Shown in pieces: positions 28,721-37,352 of a stretch of 42,505 bases of DNA. The stretch is from Fidelibacterota bacterium. GTDB lineage: Bacteria; Fidelibacterota; UBA2242. The notes under the pieces were generated by a model. It made no database searches and had not been told where the DNA came from. It was given only the letters and a program-made list of their open reading frames with translations. Positions within the stretch are counted from its first letter, which is position 1; each line of letters begins with the position of its first letter. The stretch is from the NCBI GenBank assembly GCA_016783665.1, contig JADHWC010000011.1, positions 1 through 42,505 of the forward strand, given 5' to 3'. The translations under genes and the position numbers were made by a program.

Positions 28721-31099
28721 ATGCGTAAAGAATATCTCAATAACCTGTGTATATATGTTATCTTTCTGATATACATGGTTTCGGGAGCGCAATTGTTTTC
28801 TCGGGAATCCGATGGTCGTATCAGTGGATATATTCGGGATTCCGAGACAGGCGAGCCGTTAATGTATACCAATACCGTACTGGTCGGTCAGGGTATCGGG
28901 TCAGCTAGTAATACGTATGGGTATTTTGTGATATCCGGTGTTCCGGCGGATGATTATACGTTGCGGGTTTCCTATGTCGGCTATAAAACGGAGGATTGTG
29001 ACGTATCGATGCCGCTTGGTGGCGATATTCGGATAGACATAGAGCTTGATCGGGAAAGTATTCAAGGTGAAGACATTATTGTTACGGCTGAACGTATCCG
29101 CTTTATGGAAAAGGTGGAAATCAGCCGGACAAACATTTCTTTTCGCGAAGTAAAGGCCGCTCCGGCATTTATCGAGTCAGACTTATTTCGATCAATCCAG
29201 ATGCTACCCGGGGTAACGTCCCAAAACGACTTTTCTTCGGCATTAATCGTACGCGGCGGAAGCCCGGATGAAAACCTGATACTACTGGATGGCGCGGAAA
29301 TATATAACCCATACCATATTGGAGGTGTTTTTTCGACATTCAATGCAGACGCAATTGCCGATGCGGAGTTTTTAGCCGGTGGTTATCCGGTAGAGTATGG
29401 CGGCAGAATATCATCGGTGCTGAATATTACAAGCAAAGAAGGCAATTCGAAATCAGGAAAACTGACAAATGGAACGCCATTGGCAAAATATTGGGACCTA
29501 AGCGGGGTGAAAGGTGAAATTTCAGCGCTCAGTAGCAAGGTGCTACTGGAGGGCCCGCTTTATCGTGGCTCCTGGATGATTTCACTGCGTAGAACATATT
29601 TTGATCAGCTGGCGAAGCTATATTATTGGATAAAAAAGAGCGATCAGAGCTGGAAATATTATTTCTGGGACAGTCAGATTAAGTTGGTTTCGGATATAAA
29701 TAAGAAAAACAGACTTTCTTTCTCAACTTTTACAGGGCGGGACAGATTGGCGTTCATTATTGATAGGGATTTGTCCGGTGAAATAAATTTTGATTGGGAC
29801 TGGGGAAACAGCACATCGAACCTTCAATGGCGCTATGTCCCGAATTCGCGCTACTTTTCTGAAATGAGCCTGTCAAAGACGGTGTATTCATTTGATGTTG
29901 ATCTGAGTTTCAGTAGTGTGGACAGCGTGGCGGGAAAAGCCTCTAACAGGATTCTGGTAAAAAATAGCGTAGAGGATATTTGTCTTAGAGAGAAGGTATA
30001 TTGCTATTTAAACAGCTATCATACATTGACATTTGGTATAGAACTAAAGAGACTTGGGATAAGCTTCAAACAAATGCTCGACGATGTAAAGTTTTTTGAT
30101 ATATCTCAGAACCCAATGATCTTATCGTTCTTTGTCCGGGATCAATGGAAACCCAACGCCCTGCTGGCGCTTCAATTTGGCATTCGAACGACAAAATATG
30201 AGATACATAAACGCTTATATACCGAACCTCGATTAGGTATCAAATATAACCTCACAGAAAATACGGTATTAAAAGGGAGCTGGGGTAAGTATTATCAATT
30301 TCTGTTCACGACTAATGACGAAAATCAGATTTTACGGATTGTCGATTTCTGGGAGCCCATCCCAAAGTATCTCAAGGCAGCATCAAATCAGCATATTATT
30401 CTTGGAGTTGAGCGGTGGCTTGGGGAGGGATTCACTGGTTCCATAGAATCATATTATAAACCATATTCTTATTTATTGGGAAACAATCCGAACAATAACC
30501 CGGCCATCGATACTGATGATTTTATCGCCGGAACTGGAAAAGCCCGGGGCATTGAGCTTCTGATTCGGAAATTAAACGGTAAATTAACAGGCTGGTTGGG
30601 ATATTCGTATAATTACGTTCAGAAACGAATTGATTTTAACGGCGACGGGAAAGTCGTTGCGTCTGATGATGAGATATATTATCCCAATTACTACCGCCCG
30701 CATATATTCAATCTATTTTTGAATTATAAAATAAATAAAAGAAATCGCATAAGCTTGACGTTGACAACATCCAGTGGACAGCCTTATACACCGGTTTTAG
30801 GTAAAGTGTACACACAAAGCAATTTTGGAGACATCGACAACCCTTATCAAAACCTTGTAAATATTTACGGGCGTAAAAATTCAGAGACATATCCTAAATA
30901 TATCCGGGGTGACATCGGCTGGACGCGCAACATTTCACCCTATGGGATTACAGGTAAATTCAAAATACAGATCATTAATTTTACAAACCATTTTAACGTG
31001 TTGATTTATAATTGGGATCATTCAAAATCGCCATCACAGGTATCAGCGATAGGGATGTTTCCTATTATTCCTACCATAGGAGTGGAATTTGAACTTTAA
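28721..31099 (+). CDS. TonB-dependent outer-membrane receptor with N-terminal carboxypeptidase-regulatory-like domain
   Basis: A 792-residue outer-membrane beta-barrel receptor. A signal peptide (LCIYVIFLIYMVSGAQLFS) is followed by a CarbopepD_reg-2/CNA-B-like domain (SGYIRDSETGEPLMYTNTVL ... YTLRVSYVGYKTE), a plug domain (LIVRGGSPDENLILLDGAEIYNPYHIGGVFSTFNADAI), and a barrel with repeated aromatic beta strands, for instance GWLGYSYNYVQKRIDFNGDG near the end. The DUF4249 lipoprotein gene starts inside its last codons. In related FCB-group bacteria such pairs make uptake systems, but the ligand cannot be named. Upstream are only 53 bases, with no visible promoter hexamers. Confidence 0.9.
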   Translation: MRKEYLNNLCIYVIFLIYMVSGAQLFSRESDGRISGYIRDSETGEPLMYTNTVLVGQGIGSASNTYGYFVISGVPADDYTLRVSYVGYKTEDCDVSMPLGGDIRIDIELDRESIQGEDIIVTAERIRFMEKVEISRTNISFREVKAAPAFIESDLFRSIQMLPGVTSQNDFSSALIVRGGSPDENLILLDGAEIYNPYHIGGVFSTFNADAIADAEFLAGGYPVEYGGRISSVLNITSKEGNSKSGKLTNGTPLAKYWDLSGVKGEISALSSKVLLEGPLYRGSWMISLRRTYFDQLAKLYYWIKKSDQSWKYYFWDSQIKLVSDINKKNRLSFSTFTGRDRLAFIIDRDLSGEINFDWDWGNSTSNLQWRYVPNSRYFSEMSLSKTVYSFDVDLSFSSVDSVAGKASNRILVKNSVEDICLREKVYCYLNSYHTLTFGIELKRLGISFKQMLDDVKFFDISQNPMILSFFVRDQWKPNALLALQFGIRTTKYEIHKRLYTEPRLGIKYNLTENTVLKGSWGKYYQFLFTTNDENQILRIVDFWEPIPKYLKAASNQHIILGVERWLGEGFTGSIESYYKPYSYLLGNNPNNNPAIDTDDFIAGTGKARGIELLIRKLNGKLTGWLGYSYNYVQKRIDFNGDGKVVASDDEIYYPNYYRPHIFNLFLNYKINKRNRISLTLTTSSGQPYTPVLGKVYTQSNFGDIDNPYQNLVNIYGRKNSETYPKYIRGDIGWTRNISPYGITGKFKIQIINFTNHFNVLIYNWDHSKSPSQVSAIGMFPIIPTIGVEFEL

Positions 31100-32270
31100 C
31101 CATTCAAATTTTTTAATACGAACTATCATATTTGCATTACTGTCCGTGTGCTTAATCATATTAGGCGCCGGTTGTGAGAAGGATCTCGATATTACGACAT
31201 TTTCAAAAGATTATGAATCCTATGTTCCCGAGTTACGTATTGAAGCTGTTTTTGATCCCGTTCATCCTGAAAATTCTATTGTTCGCATTGACCGGTCAAT
31301 TGCGATAGACGATACAATGGTGTTCAATGGGCTTGATGACGATGGCGACTGGGCGCCATTTTCGGATCTCAATGGAAATGGCAAATGGGATGCCGGGGAA
31401 CCGCTAAATGACGATCTCGGCGAAGATGGAATAGAAGGACAAGACGAAGGCTTTCCCGGCAGGGATGACGGCGAGGGAAACGGGTTGCCGGATCAGGGAG
31501 AACCCAATATCGATGAATACGATGAAATCCTTCCAATGATTCACGATACTACCGCGCAGGTATTGGTTACCAACATCCAGGAGGGCTCACCTTCATATGG
31601 AAATACAATAGTTTTCGAATGGGTTTCAAGGGCGGACTCGTTCCAGATATTCAAATACCGTGGTCCTGGAAGACGAAATGCAGATGAAGAAGATCCGGAA
31701 GTGGAGACAGTGTATTATGGCGCCTATCGCCTCGCCGGACAGGATACTATTCGATGTGGGTGTGAGTATGAATTAACAATATTGTCGGAAAAGTTTGGTT
31801 TAAACATCACCGGCACGACGATTACAATTCCACCGGTAGAGTTTTTGACAAACAGCCGGTTGTTTCCGACAGTTCTTGATGAAGATACGCTGGTTTTTGT
31901 CTATGGTGCAAATGGCGGAGTGGCCTGGCAATCGGATATACGAAGTTCGGTTTACTATATTAAAATGGAGAAAATGGAAACTTCCGATTCTCTGGTGTTG
32001 GAATATCGACATCCCGCTTTTCCGCTTGAGATCTTGACATCCGTAAATTCCGGCATACCAGTTGGTTACGAACCACTGTTTTCGGATATTTTACCGGGCT
32101 TGTATAAATTGACAGTCAGTGTTATGAATGAGAATTACGGGAAATATTTCTACTCCGATCTTCCACTTAAAGATCCTGAAAAAACAAACCTGCGTGATCA
32201 GTTCGGTAATTCCGTAATCGGGGTTGTCGGATCGATTGCCGATAATAGTATATTTATTCGGGTGCAATAA
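31089..32270 (+). CDS. DUF4249-like lipoprotein with Asp-rich calcium-loop insert
   Basis: A 393-residue lipoprotein: N-terminal hydrophobic segment with lipobox LGAGC (Cys about residue 29), then PELRIEAVFDPVHPENSIVRI, resembling the DUF4249 family that accompanies TonB receptors. Residues about 78-143 form an unusual acidic insert with DLNGNGKWDAGEP, DDDGDW, DDGEGNGLPDQGEP and related motifs, which look like EF-hand or thrombospondin-type-3 calcium loops. The start is TTG at 31089, overlapping the receptor gene by 11 bases, so translation is coupled. It is probably on the cell surface or in the outer-membrane periplasmic leaflet, helping the receptor. The function beyond this is unknown. 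Confidence 0.72.
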   Translation: MNFNHSNFLIRTIIFALLSVCLIILGAGCEKDLDITTFSKDYESYVPELRIEAVFDPVHPENSIVRIDRSIAIDDTMVFNGLDDDGDWAPFSDLNGNGKWDAGEPLNDDLGEDGIEGQDEGFPGRDDGEGNGLPDQGEPNIDEYDEILPMIHDTTAQVLVTNIQEGSPSYGNTIVFEWVSRADSFQIFKYRGPGRRNADEEDPEVETVYYGAYRLAGQDTIRCGCEYELTILSEKFGLNITGTTITIPPVEFLTNSRLFPTVLDEDTLVFVYGANGGVAWQSDIRSSVYYIKMEKMETSDSLVLEYRHPAFPLEILTSVNSGIPVGYEPLFSDILPGLYKLTVSVMNENYGKYFYSDLPLKDPEKTNLRDQFGNSVIGVVGSIADNSIFIRVQ

Positions 32271-32336
32271 ATCATCAACCTTCTATTGAATTCTTCGTCT
32301 GCCGAAGTTATATTTCAAACCGCTTAGGGTGGATAG

Positions 32337-33248
32337 TTGATTCTACAAACATTTAATTTAAGTAAAAGATTCGGAAATCGCTGGGCGGTGAAAAACCTGA
32401 ATTTGTCCGTCGAAAAAGGACAAATATTCGGATTTCTCGGTCCCAATGGCGCCGGCAAGAGCACAACAATCCGGGTGTTGTTGAATCTCATACGACCGAC
32501 GAACGGATCGTTTGAATTATTGTCTAAAAACGTAAAAGACCATGGTCAGAAGATCTATTCAAATATTGGTGCATTGGTGGAGAAACCGGATTTCTATCTC
32601 TATCTCTCTGCTGAACAGAACCTGAGGATTCTGGGGGCTTTAGGCGGAGATATTCCTCCTGATAGAATAAAAGAGGTGCTGGAGATTGTAAAACTTGCCG
32701 ACAGGGCAAAGGATAAAGTGCGCAATTTTTCACACGGTATGAATCAGCGCCTCGGCATTGCGCAGGCATTGTTATCCTATCCGGAACTGATTATTTTGGA
32801 CGAACCGACATCCGGGCTCGACCCTCAGGGGATAAAAGAAGTTCGCGATTTAATTGTAACGCTTGCACAAGAGCAGGAAATCACTGTTTTTTTATCGTCC
32901 CACCAGCTGCATGAAATCGAGCAAACTTGTACTCATATGGCGATCATAGATAATGGAGCGTTAGTTGTTCAGGGCGGAGTGGAGGAACTGCTCCGCGAGA
33001 CCGATTTTTATGTCACAGAGGTAATCGTGGACCAACCGGAAAGAGCTTGCGATTTATTAAAGCTGGAACGTTGGATAAGAAAAGTATCAATAGCGGAAAA
33101 TGTAGTAAAGGTTCAAATACCGGCAAAAGAACGACCACAGCTAACGGAATTTCTTGTTCGTAATCATTTTGCCGTATATTCGGTTGTGCCCAGGACATCT
33201 CTGGAGGATTATTATTTGTCCCTGTTAAAGACGAAAGAGGCGGAATAA
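32337..33248 (+). CDS. ABC transporter ATP-binding protein
   Basis: A 303-residue ATPase of the ABC-2/CcmA-like export type. Motifs: Walker A GPNGAGKSTTIRVLL, Q-loop region GALVEKPDFYLYLS, signature SHGMNQRLGIAQALL (a variant of LSGGQ), Walker B LIILDEPTSGLDPQG, and the H-loop SSHQLHEIE. A C-terminal about 80-residue extension is usual for this subfamily. The start is TTG at 32337 with AGGGTGG upstream. The permease gene starts three bases after its stop and a LolA-like protein gene overlaps that, so they form an operon. The transported molecule is unknown. Confidence 0.92.
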   Translation: MILQTFNLSKRFGNRWAVKNLNLSVEKGQIFGFLGPNGAGKSTTIRVLLNLIRPTNGSFELLSKNVKDHGQKIYSNIGALVEKPDFYLYLSAEQNLRILGALGGDIPPDRIKEVLEIVKLADRAKDKVRNFSHGMNQRLGIAQALLSYPELIILDEPTSGLDPQGIKEVRDLIVTLAQEQEITVFLSSHQLHEIEQTCTHMAIIDNGALVVQGGVEELLRETDFYVTEVIVDQPERACDLLKLERWIRKVSIAENVVKVQIPAKERPQLTEFLVRNHFAVYSVVPRTSLEDYYLSLLKTKEAE

Positions 33249-33251
33249 TTC

Positions 33252-34097
33252 ATGCGATTATTTCTTAGAGCTGCATATTTCGAGGTTCTGAAAATATTCA
33301 GCCGTCTGAGAACATATATTGGTTTTGCGACGATTGCCGTCCTGATACCGCTGATTATGTTTTTAGTCCGGAAATATGGATTCGAGGTGCAAGACCAGAC
33401 GCTGCGATCGCTTGGAAATTCCTTCCTGTTTGTGGGGTCTTTAGTAAACGGATTGTTGGTTTCATATTATCTGATGAATGTGCTCTGGGTGCATTTTCCG
33501 TTCTTCATTGTGCTTGTGGCTGGAGATATTATGGCGGGCGAAGGCGCAGCCGGAACCTTCCGTATTTTGTTGACCAGACCGGTTACCCGGTTTCAAATTA
33601 TCACCGCAAAATTTTTTGCGACATTTTTTTATACCCTTACAATTGTTTTTTTCCTGGGATTGTTAAGTATAGGCGCAGGCATGTTGATTGTTGGCGGCGG
33701 CGATCTTTTTGTTTTTGATAAAGGAATATTGATCCTTGCTCAAAGCGAGGCGCTTTATAGATTTCTGCTGGCATACATGCTGGCGGTTGTGGTGCAGATG
33801 GTGGTTGCTTCACTGACATTTTTATTCTCCACAATAACCAGCAATGGAATTGGTCCGATCATCGGAACATATGCGGTTCTGGCTGTGTTTTTTATTCTAT
33901 CGGTGTTAAAGATCAACGCACTTGATGTTATTCGTCCGTATCTGTTCACATCGTATTTTGACGTATTTTTTGCGCCTTTTAGCGATCCGATACCCTGGAG
34001 TGAAATTCTGCATAAAGTCGGATACTTGTTGTGCTATATTTTTGGTTTTTATATCATCAGTACGGTGATATTTTTAAGAAAAGACATTACTACATGA
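33252..34097 (+). CDS. ABC-2 type transporter permease
   Basis: A 281-residue membrane protein with about six membrane segments: IGFATIAVLIPLIMFLVRKY, the AGDIMAGEGAAGTFRILLTRPVTR motif typical of ABC-2 permeases (cytoplasmic coupling region), FFATFFYTLTIVFFLGLLSI, VVQMVVASLTFLFSTITSNG and a C-terminal LLCYIFGFYIISTVIFL followed by LRKDI. It pairs with the ATPase just upstream. Its stop overlaps the next ATG by four bases (ATGA), coupling it to the LolA-like gene. Confidence 0.9.
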   Translation: MRLFLRAAYFEVLKIFSRLRTYIGFATIAVLIPLIMFLVRKYGFEVQDQTLRSLGNSFLFVGSLVNGLLVSYYLMNVLWVHFPFFIVLVAGDIMAGEGAAGTFRILLTRPVTRFQIITAKFFATFFYTLTIVFFLGLLSIGAGMLIVGGGDLFVFDKGILILAQSEALYRFLLAYMLAVVVQMVVASLTFLFSTITSNGIGPIIGTYAVLAVFFILSVLKINALDVIRPYLFTSYFDVFFAPFSDPIPWSEILHKVGYLLCYIFGFYIISTVIFLRKDITT

Positions 34098-34825
34098 GAA
34101 TTCGACAGAACCAAGTCCCAAAATTGTTTGTTTTTATAGTCGCTCTTGCAGCGTTTGTCAAAACCCCGATATCGGCATCTGAATTAACAAAACCTAATCC
34201 GCAAGTAATAATCGAGAAAGTGCAAGCGCGGCTTGAACAAATAGATGATTACTGCGTGACCGCCCGGGTAAATGTTGACATTCCAAATTTACGCATGCCC
34301 AATAAAAAGCTGACGATCTTTTATAAAAGTCCGGATAAGCTTTCGGTGAAAACATCCGGTTTTGCCATTGTCCCTAAAATTGGGTTTTTGCCATCAGTAA
34401 AAGATTTAATTGCCGAAAACGTGGATATTATCCATAAAAACACTCTGCGTGAAGATGGAACCACGCTTTATATTCTGGATATCACTCCAAAAGAATTATC
34501 CGTGGAAACAACTGCAACCATATGGGTAAACGGTCAAAGGTGGACTGTGGAAAAAGTCTTACTTCAGGTTAAGAATGCTGGTGAATCTGTGATGAATTTT
34601 TACTATTTACAAGTAGATAGCTTCTGGTTGCCGGAATCGACAGTGGTATATCTCAACATGGAGCACGGTATTCCACACATGAATCGTCCAACCGTAGAAA
34701 ACCCAGTCGGGACAATTGATCGTCGTAGTCGAAACAGATCCGGACCGGTGAGCGGAAAGGTTTTGATAACATTTGAGGATTATCGCATCAACAAGGGGCT
34801 TGACGATTCGTTATTTGAAGATTAA
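34094..34825 (+). CDS. LolA-like periplasmic outer-membrane lipoprotein-sorting family protein
   Basis: A 243-residue secreted protein: signal peptide VPKLFVFIVALAAFVKTPISASE, then a domain starting QVIIEKVQARLEQIDDYCVTARVNVDIP and KLTIFYKSPDKLSVKT, which resembles LolA/DUF4292-type lipid-binding half-barrels. I chose ATG at 34094, overlapping the permease stop, instead of the track start at 34031. Immediate coupling with an ABC-2 transporter suggests that the two handle one hydrophobic or lipid-linked substrate across the envelope, but this is inference. It is not the classical lolA, which usually stands next to ftsK. Confidence 0.68.
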   Translation: MRIRQNQVPKLFVFIVALAAFVKTPISASELTKPNPQVIIEKVQARLEQIDDYCVTARVNVDIPNLRMPNKKLTIFYKSPDKLSVKTSGFAIVPKIGFLPSVKDLIAENVDIIHKNTLREDGTTLYILDITPKELSVETTATIWVNGQRWTVEKVLLQVKNAGESVMNFYYLQVDSFWLPESTVVYLNMEHGIPHMNRPTVENPVGTIDRRSRNRSGPVSGKVLITFEDYRINKGLDDSLFED

Positions 34826-34882
34826 AGTATTTAGGGCAGATTATTTTTACGCAAATTTTTGCTTTTATGGTATCAAATACTT
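34825..34882. promoter_or_regulatory. inverted repeat upstream of padR
   Basis: AAGTATTT (34825-34832) and AAATACTT (34875-34882) are exact inverted arms, extended with one mismatch to 11 bases each, around 42 bases of A/T-rich DNA. It lies between the LolA-like gene and padR and could be an operator for PadR or the base of a long hairpin. It does not match the ATGT-N8-ACAT PadR operator. Confidence 0.35.
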
Positions 34883-34935
34883 AAAATCAAACAATGTTTG
34901 AAACAACGAATAAATTATAGAATAGAGAGAGATTT

Positions 34936-35451
34936 ATGACGCGGCTGGAGCTGACAATTTTAGGAATCGTGAGAGAAAAACCGCGCCATGCCTATGATGT
35001 AGAAAAAGTGATCGTGGAAAAAGGCATTCGGGATCGTCTGAACATCGGGTTCTCCACTATTTATTCCACGTTAAAAAAAATGGAAAAGAACAGCTGGCTT
35101 GAAAGCCAGTATAAGCCACAGGAACGGCTTCCCGGACGACGCGTCTATACAATTACCCATAAAGGCAGGCAATTACTTGTGGAAGATTTGAAAAAAGCTC
35201 TATCACTACCCCAAAGGGAACAGTCGCTATTGGAAACCGGACTGAGTTTCGGGGAATATTTAAGTCAAGAGGAAATGAAAGAGGCGTTATCGCTCTACGA
35301 TTCTGAATTAAGCCGGCTAATCCAGAAGAAAATCGGAGAAATAACTCATTTCAAGAATCCAGGTGTCATTGAAAGAGCTCTTTTAATGCGACCTCTTTCA
35401 TTATGGCAGGCAGAACGCAAGTGGATTCGGGAGCTGTTGGCGCTTTTATAA
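34936..35451 (+). CDS. PadR-family transcriptional regulator
   Basis: A 171-residue winged-helix regulator: MTRLELTILGIVREKPRHAYDVEKVIVEKG, FSTIYSTLKKMEKNSWLES and PGRRVYTITHKGRQLL are the typical PadR wHTH. A C-terminal helical dimerisation region follows (MKEALSLYDSELSRLIQKKIGEI). PadR proteins generally repress efflux or stress genes and are released by small aromatic ligands. Its neighbours are an ABC-2 transporter upstream and a small membrane protein starting 21 bases downstream; either could be the target. The ATG follows AGAGAGAG. Confidence 0.88.
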   Translation: MTRLELTILGIVREKPRHAYDVEKVIVEKGIRDRLNIGFSTIYSTLKKMEKNSWLESQYKPQERLPGRRVYTITHKGRQLLVEDLKKALSLPQREQSLLETGLSFGEYLSQEEMKEALSLYDSELSRLIQKKIGEITHFKNPGVIERALLMRPLSLWQAERKWIRELLALL

Positions 35452-35472
35452 ACCAAATAACAGGAGAGAAAC

Positions 35473-35784
35473 ATGGACAAATGGATTGATTATTTATCTG
35501 CCAATCCCGTTATTGCCCTGGCATTGGTTATTGTACTTATTTTATTTCTGTTTATGGTTTTCCGTAAATTGATAAAATGGGCGGTCATTTCATTTATCAT
35601 CCTGGCTGTCGCAGGCGGTCTATCATATAATGAAGCCCAGAAGCAACCCCAGATCGTCAAAGATATTTTAAAAAAAGGCGAGAGTCTAAAAGAAAAAGTT
35701 TTTAAAGAGGGTGAAAAAGCAGCCGAAAAAGCCGTAGATGAATTGAAAAAAAACGTTAAAGATAAAACGAAAATAATAGATTAA
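35473..35784 (+). CDS. small membrane protein with charged helical tail
   Basis: A 103-residue protein. Two hydrophobic segments, VIALALVIVLILFLFMVFRK and WAVISFIILAVAGGLSYN, form a likely hairpin in the membrane, followed by a highly charged amphipathic helix rich in Lys and Glu (KKGESLKEKVFKEGEKAAEK). I do not recognise a family. It follows padR by 21 bases behind an AGGAGAG ribosome-binding site, so it is probably controlled with it. It could be a membrane-stress protein akin to phage-shock or colicin-tail-like helices, but there is no motif for a firm call. Confidence 0.6.
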   Translation: MDKWIDYLSANPVIALALVIVLILFLFMVFRKLIKWAVISFIILAVAGGLSYNEAQKQPQIVKDILKKGESLKEKVFKEGEKAAEKAVDELKKNVKDKTKIID

Positions 35785-35931
35785 TAAACACAATGTTTAA
35801 AAGCATTGGTTTTTTCTCGACGGATAAATATTATTTCAAGCGTCTTCGCAGAGCGCCCGGTTAAAACAGGTGTTTATCCCGTTCCGTTTATTTTATCACT
35901 TAAGAAAAATACCAGATAGGAGAAAAAACAG

Positions 35932-37314
35932 TTGCCAAAATATATTGTAGAACCGTTTCGGATTAAGGTCGTCGAACCTATAAAAAAAACCACCCGAGAA
36001 GAGCGGGCTCAAATATTGGAAACCGCCGGAAATAACGTATTTAATATACCTTCCGAGAAAGTATATATTGATTTATTAACGGACAGCGGCACCGGCGCCA
36101 TGAGTGACAATCAATGGGCGGGGATGCAATTGGGCGATGAATCCTATGCTCATTGCCGGAACTGGTTTCATTTTGAAGAAACGGTGAAGAATATTACCGG
36201 CTTGAAACATGTGATTCCGACTCACCAGGGGCGGGTTGCCGAAAATCTTCTTTTTTCAACAATTCTAAAAAAGGAAATGGTTGTTCCCAATAATAATCAT
36301 TTTGATACGACCCGCGCTAATATTCTGGCGAATGGCGGAATTCCACTGGATCTGGTTATTGAGGAGGGAAAAGATCCGGACGTCTATCATCCGTTTAAAG
36401 GCAATGTGAATGTTGAAAAACTTAAGGACACGATTTATAAATACGAACGGGCAAGAATTCCGCTGGTTATGATTACCGTCACCAATAATTCCGGCGGCGG
36501 ACAGCCGGTTTCCATGGAAAATATTCGCAGTGTTCGGGCGCTATGTGATAAGTACGGAATTCCACTGTTTTTTGATGCGTGCCGGTTTGCGGAGAATGCC
36601 TATTTCATTAAAATGAGAGAAGAGAAATACAGGGATAAGGAGATTTCGGAAATAGTGCGGGAAATGTTTTCCTATGTTGACGGGTGCACGATGAGCGCAA
36701 AAAAGGATGCGCTTGTCAATATCGGCGGATTTATTGCTTTAAACGATGATTCGCTGGCTGAAAAACTGAAAGAGAAGCTGATCCTGATAGAAGGATATTT
36801 TACTTATGGCGGATTGGCGGGGCGCGATCTGGAAGCCGTTGCGCGGGGGCTGGTTGAAGCTCAGGATGAAGATTACCTGGCGTACCGCGTGGGACAGGCA
36901 AAGTACCTTGGTGATTGTTTAGAAGAGGCGGGCGTTCCTTGTTTAAAACCCACCGGCGGTCATGCAGTATATGTTAATGCGCGGAAATTCCTCGATCATA
37001 TTCCTCAATGTGAGTTTCCCGGACAGGCTCTTGTGGTCAACCTGTATCTTCATTCCGGGATTCGCTCTACTGAAATCGGGAGCTATATGTTTGCTCATAA
37101 AGACCCCAAAACCGGAGAGATAAATTATCCCGATATGGACCTGGTGCGTCTTGCTCTGCCGAGAAGAGTCTATACGGGCGGACACCTGGATTATGTTGCG
37201 GAATCGTTGAAAGAATTATATGCAATCCGATACAGCATGAAGGGCATGCGCATTGTTGAGCATGGAGAATCGGCATTGCGCCACTTTGTGGCGCGACTTG
37301 AGTTTATTGAATAG
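35932..37314 (+). CDS. tnaA: tryptophanase / tyrosine phenol-lyase family PLP lyase, tryptophanase-like active site
   Basis: A 460-residue beta-eliminating lyase, cleaving an aromatic amino acid to an indole or phenol, pyruvate and ammonia. Fold landmarks: EPFRIKVVEPIK, DLLTDSGTGAMSDNQWAGM, IPTHQGRVAEN, the PLP lysine in CTMSAKKDALVNIGGF (Lys258) and GGLAGRDLEAVA. Much of the sequence looks like tyrosine phenol-lyase, but three specificity positions are those of tryptophanase: Asp125 (FDTT; TPL has Thr), Ile382 (TEIG; TPL has the substrate-binding Arg381) and His451 (LRHF; TPL has Phe). So I favour tryptophanase. TTG start with AGGAG nine bases upstream. No aromatic amino acid permease is adjacent. 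The last base of its stop codon is the left edge of the cassette-like insertion. Confidence 0.85.
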   Translation: MPKYIVEPFRIKVVEPIKKTTREERAQILETAGNNVFNIPSEKVYIDLLTDSGTGAMSDNQWAGMQLGDESYAHCRNWFHFEETVKNITGLKHVIPTHQGRVAENLLFSTILKKEMVVPNNNHFDTTRANILANGGIPLDLVIEEGKDPDVYHPFKGNVNVEKLKDTIYKYERARIPLVMITVTNNSGGGQPVSMENIRSVRALCDKYGIPLFFDACRFAENAYFIKMREEKYRDKEISEIVREMFSYVDGCTMSAKKDALVNIGGFIALNDDSLAEKLKEKLILIEGYFTYGGLAGRDLEAVARGLVEAQDEDYLAYRVGQAKYLGDCLEEAGVPCLKPTGGHAVYVNARKFLDHIPQCEFPGQALVVNLYLHSGIRSTEIGSYMFAHKDPKTGEINYPDMDLVRLALPRRVYTGGHLDYVAESLKELYAIRYSMKGMRIVEHGESALRHFVARLEFIE

Positions 37315-37334
37315 TTAGACGAAATGGCCGATTT
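37314..37334. repeat. left arm of imperfect inverted repeat, cassette left end
   Basis: Starts at the last base of the tnaA stop codon with GTTAGAC, a match to the integron core box GTTRRRY, and continues GAAATGGCCGATTT. It pairs with the arm at 37961-37981 at 18 of 21 positions. Confidence 0.75.
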
Positions 37335-37352
37335 AATAGGTGGTGCTGAAAA

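Noticed and set aside
35793-35864. A 23-codon ORF upstream of tnaA that could be a TnaC-type leader peptide
   Set aside because: It has no tryptophan codon, no WFNID-like motif and no ribosome-binding site, so tna-type attenuation is not supported.
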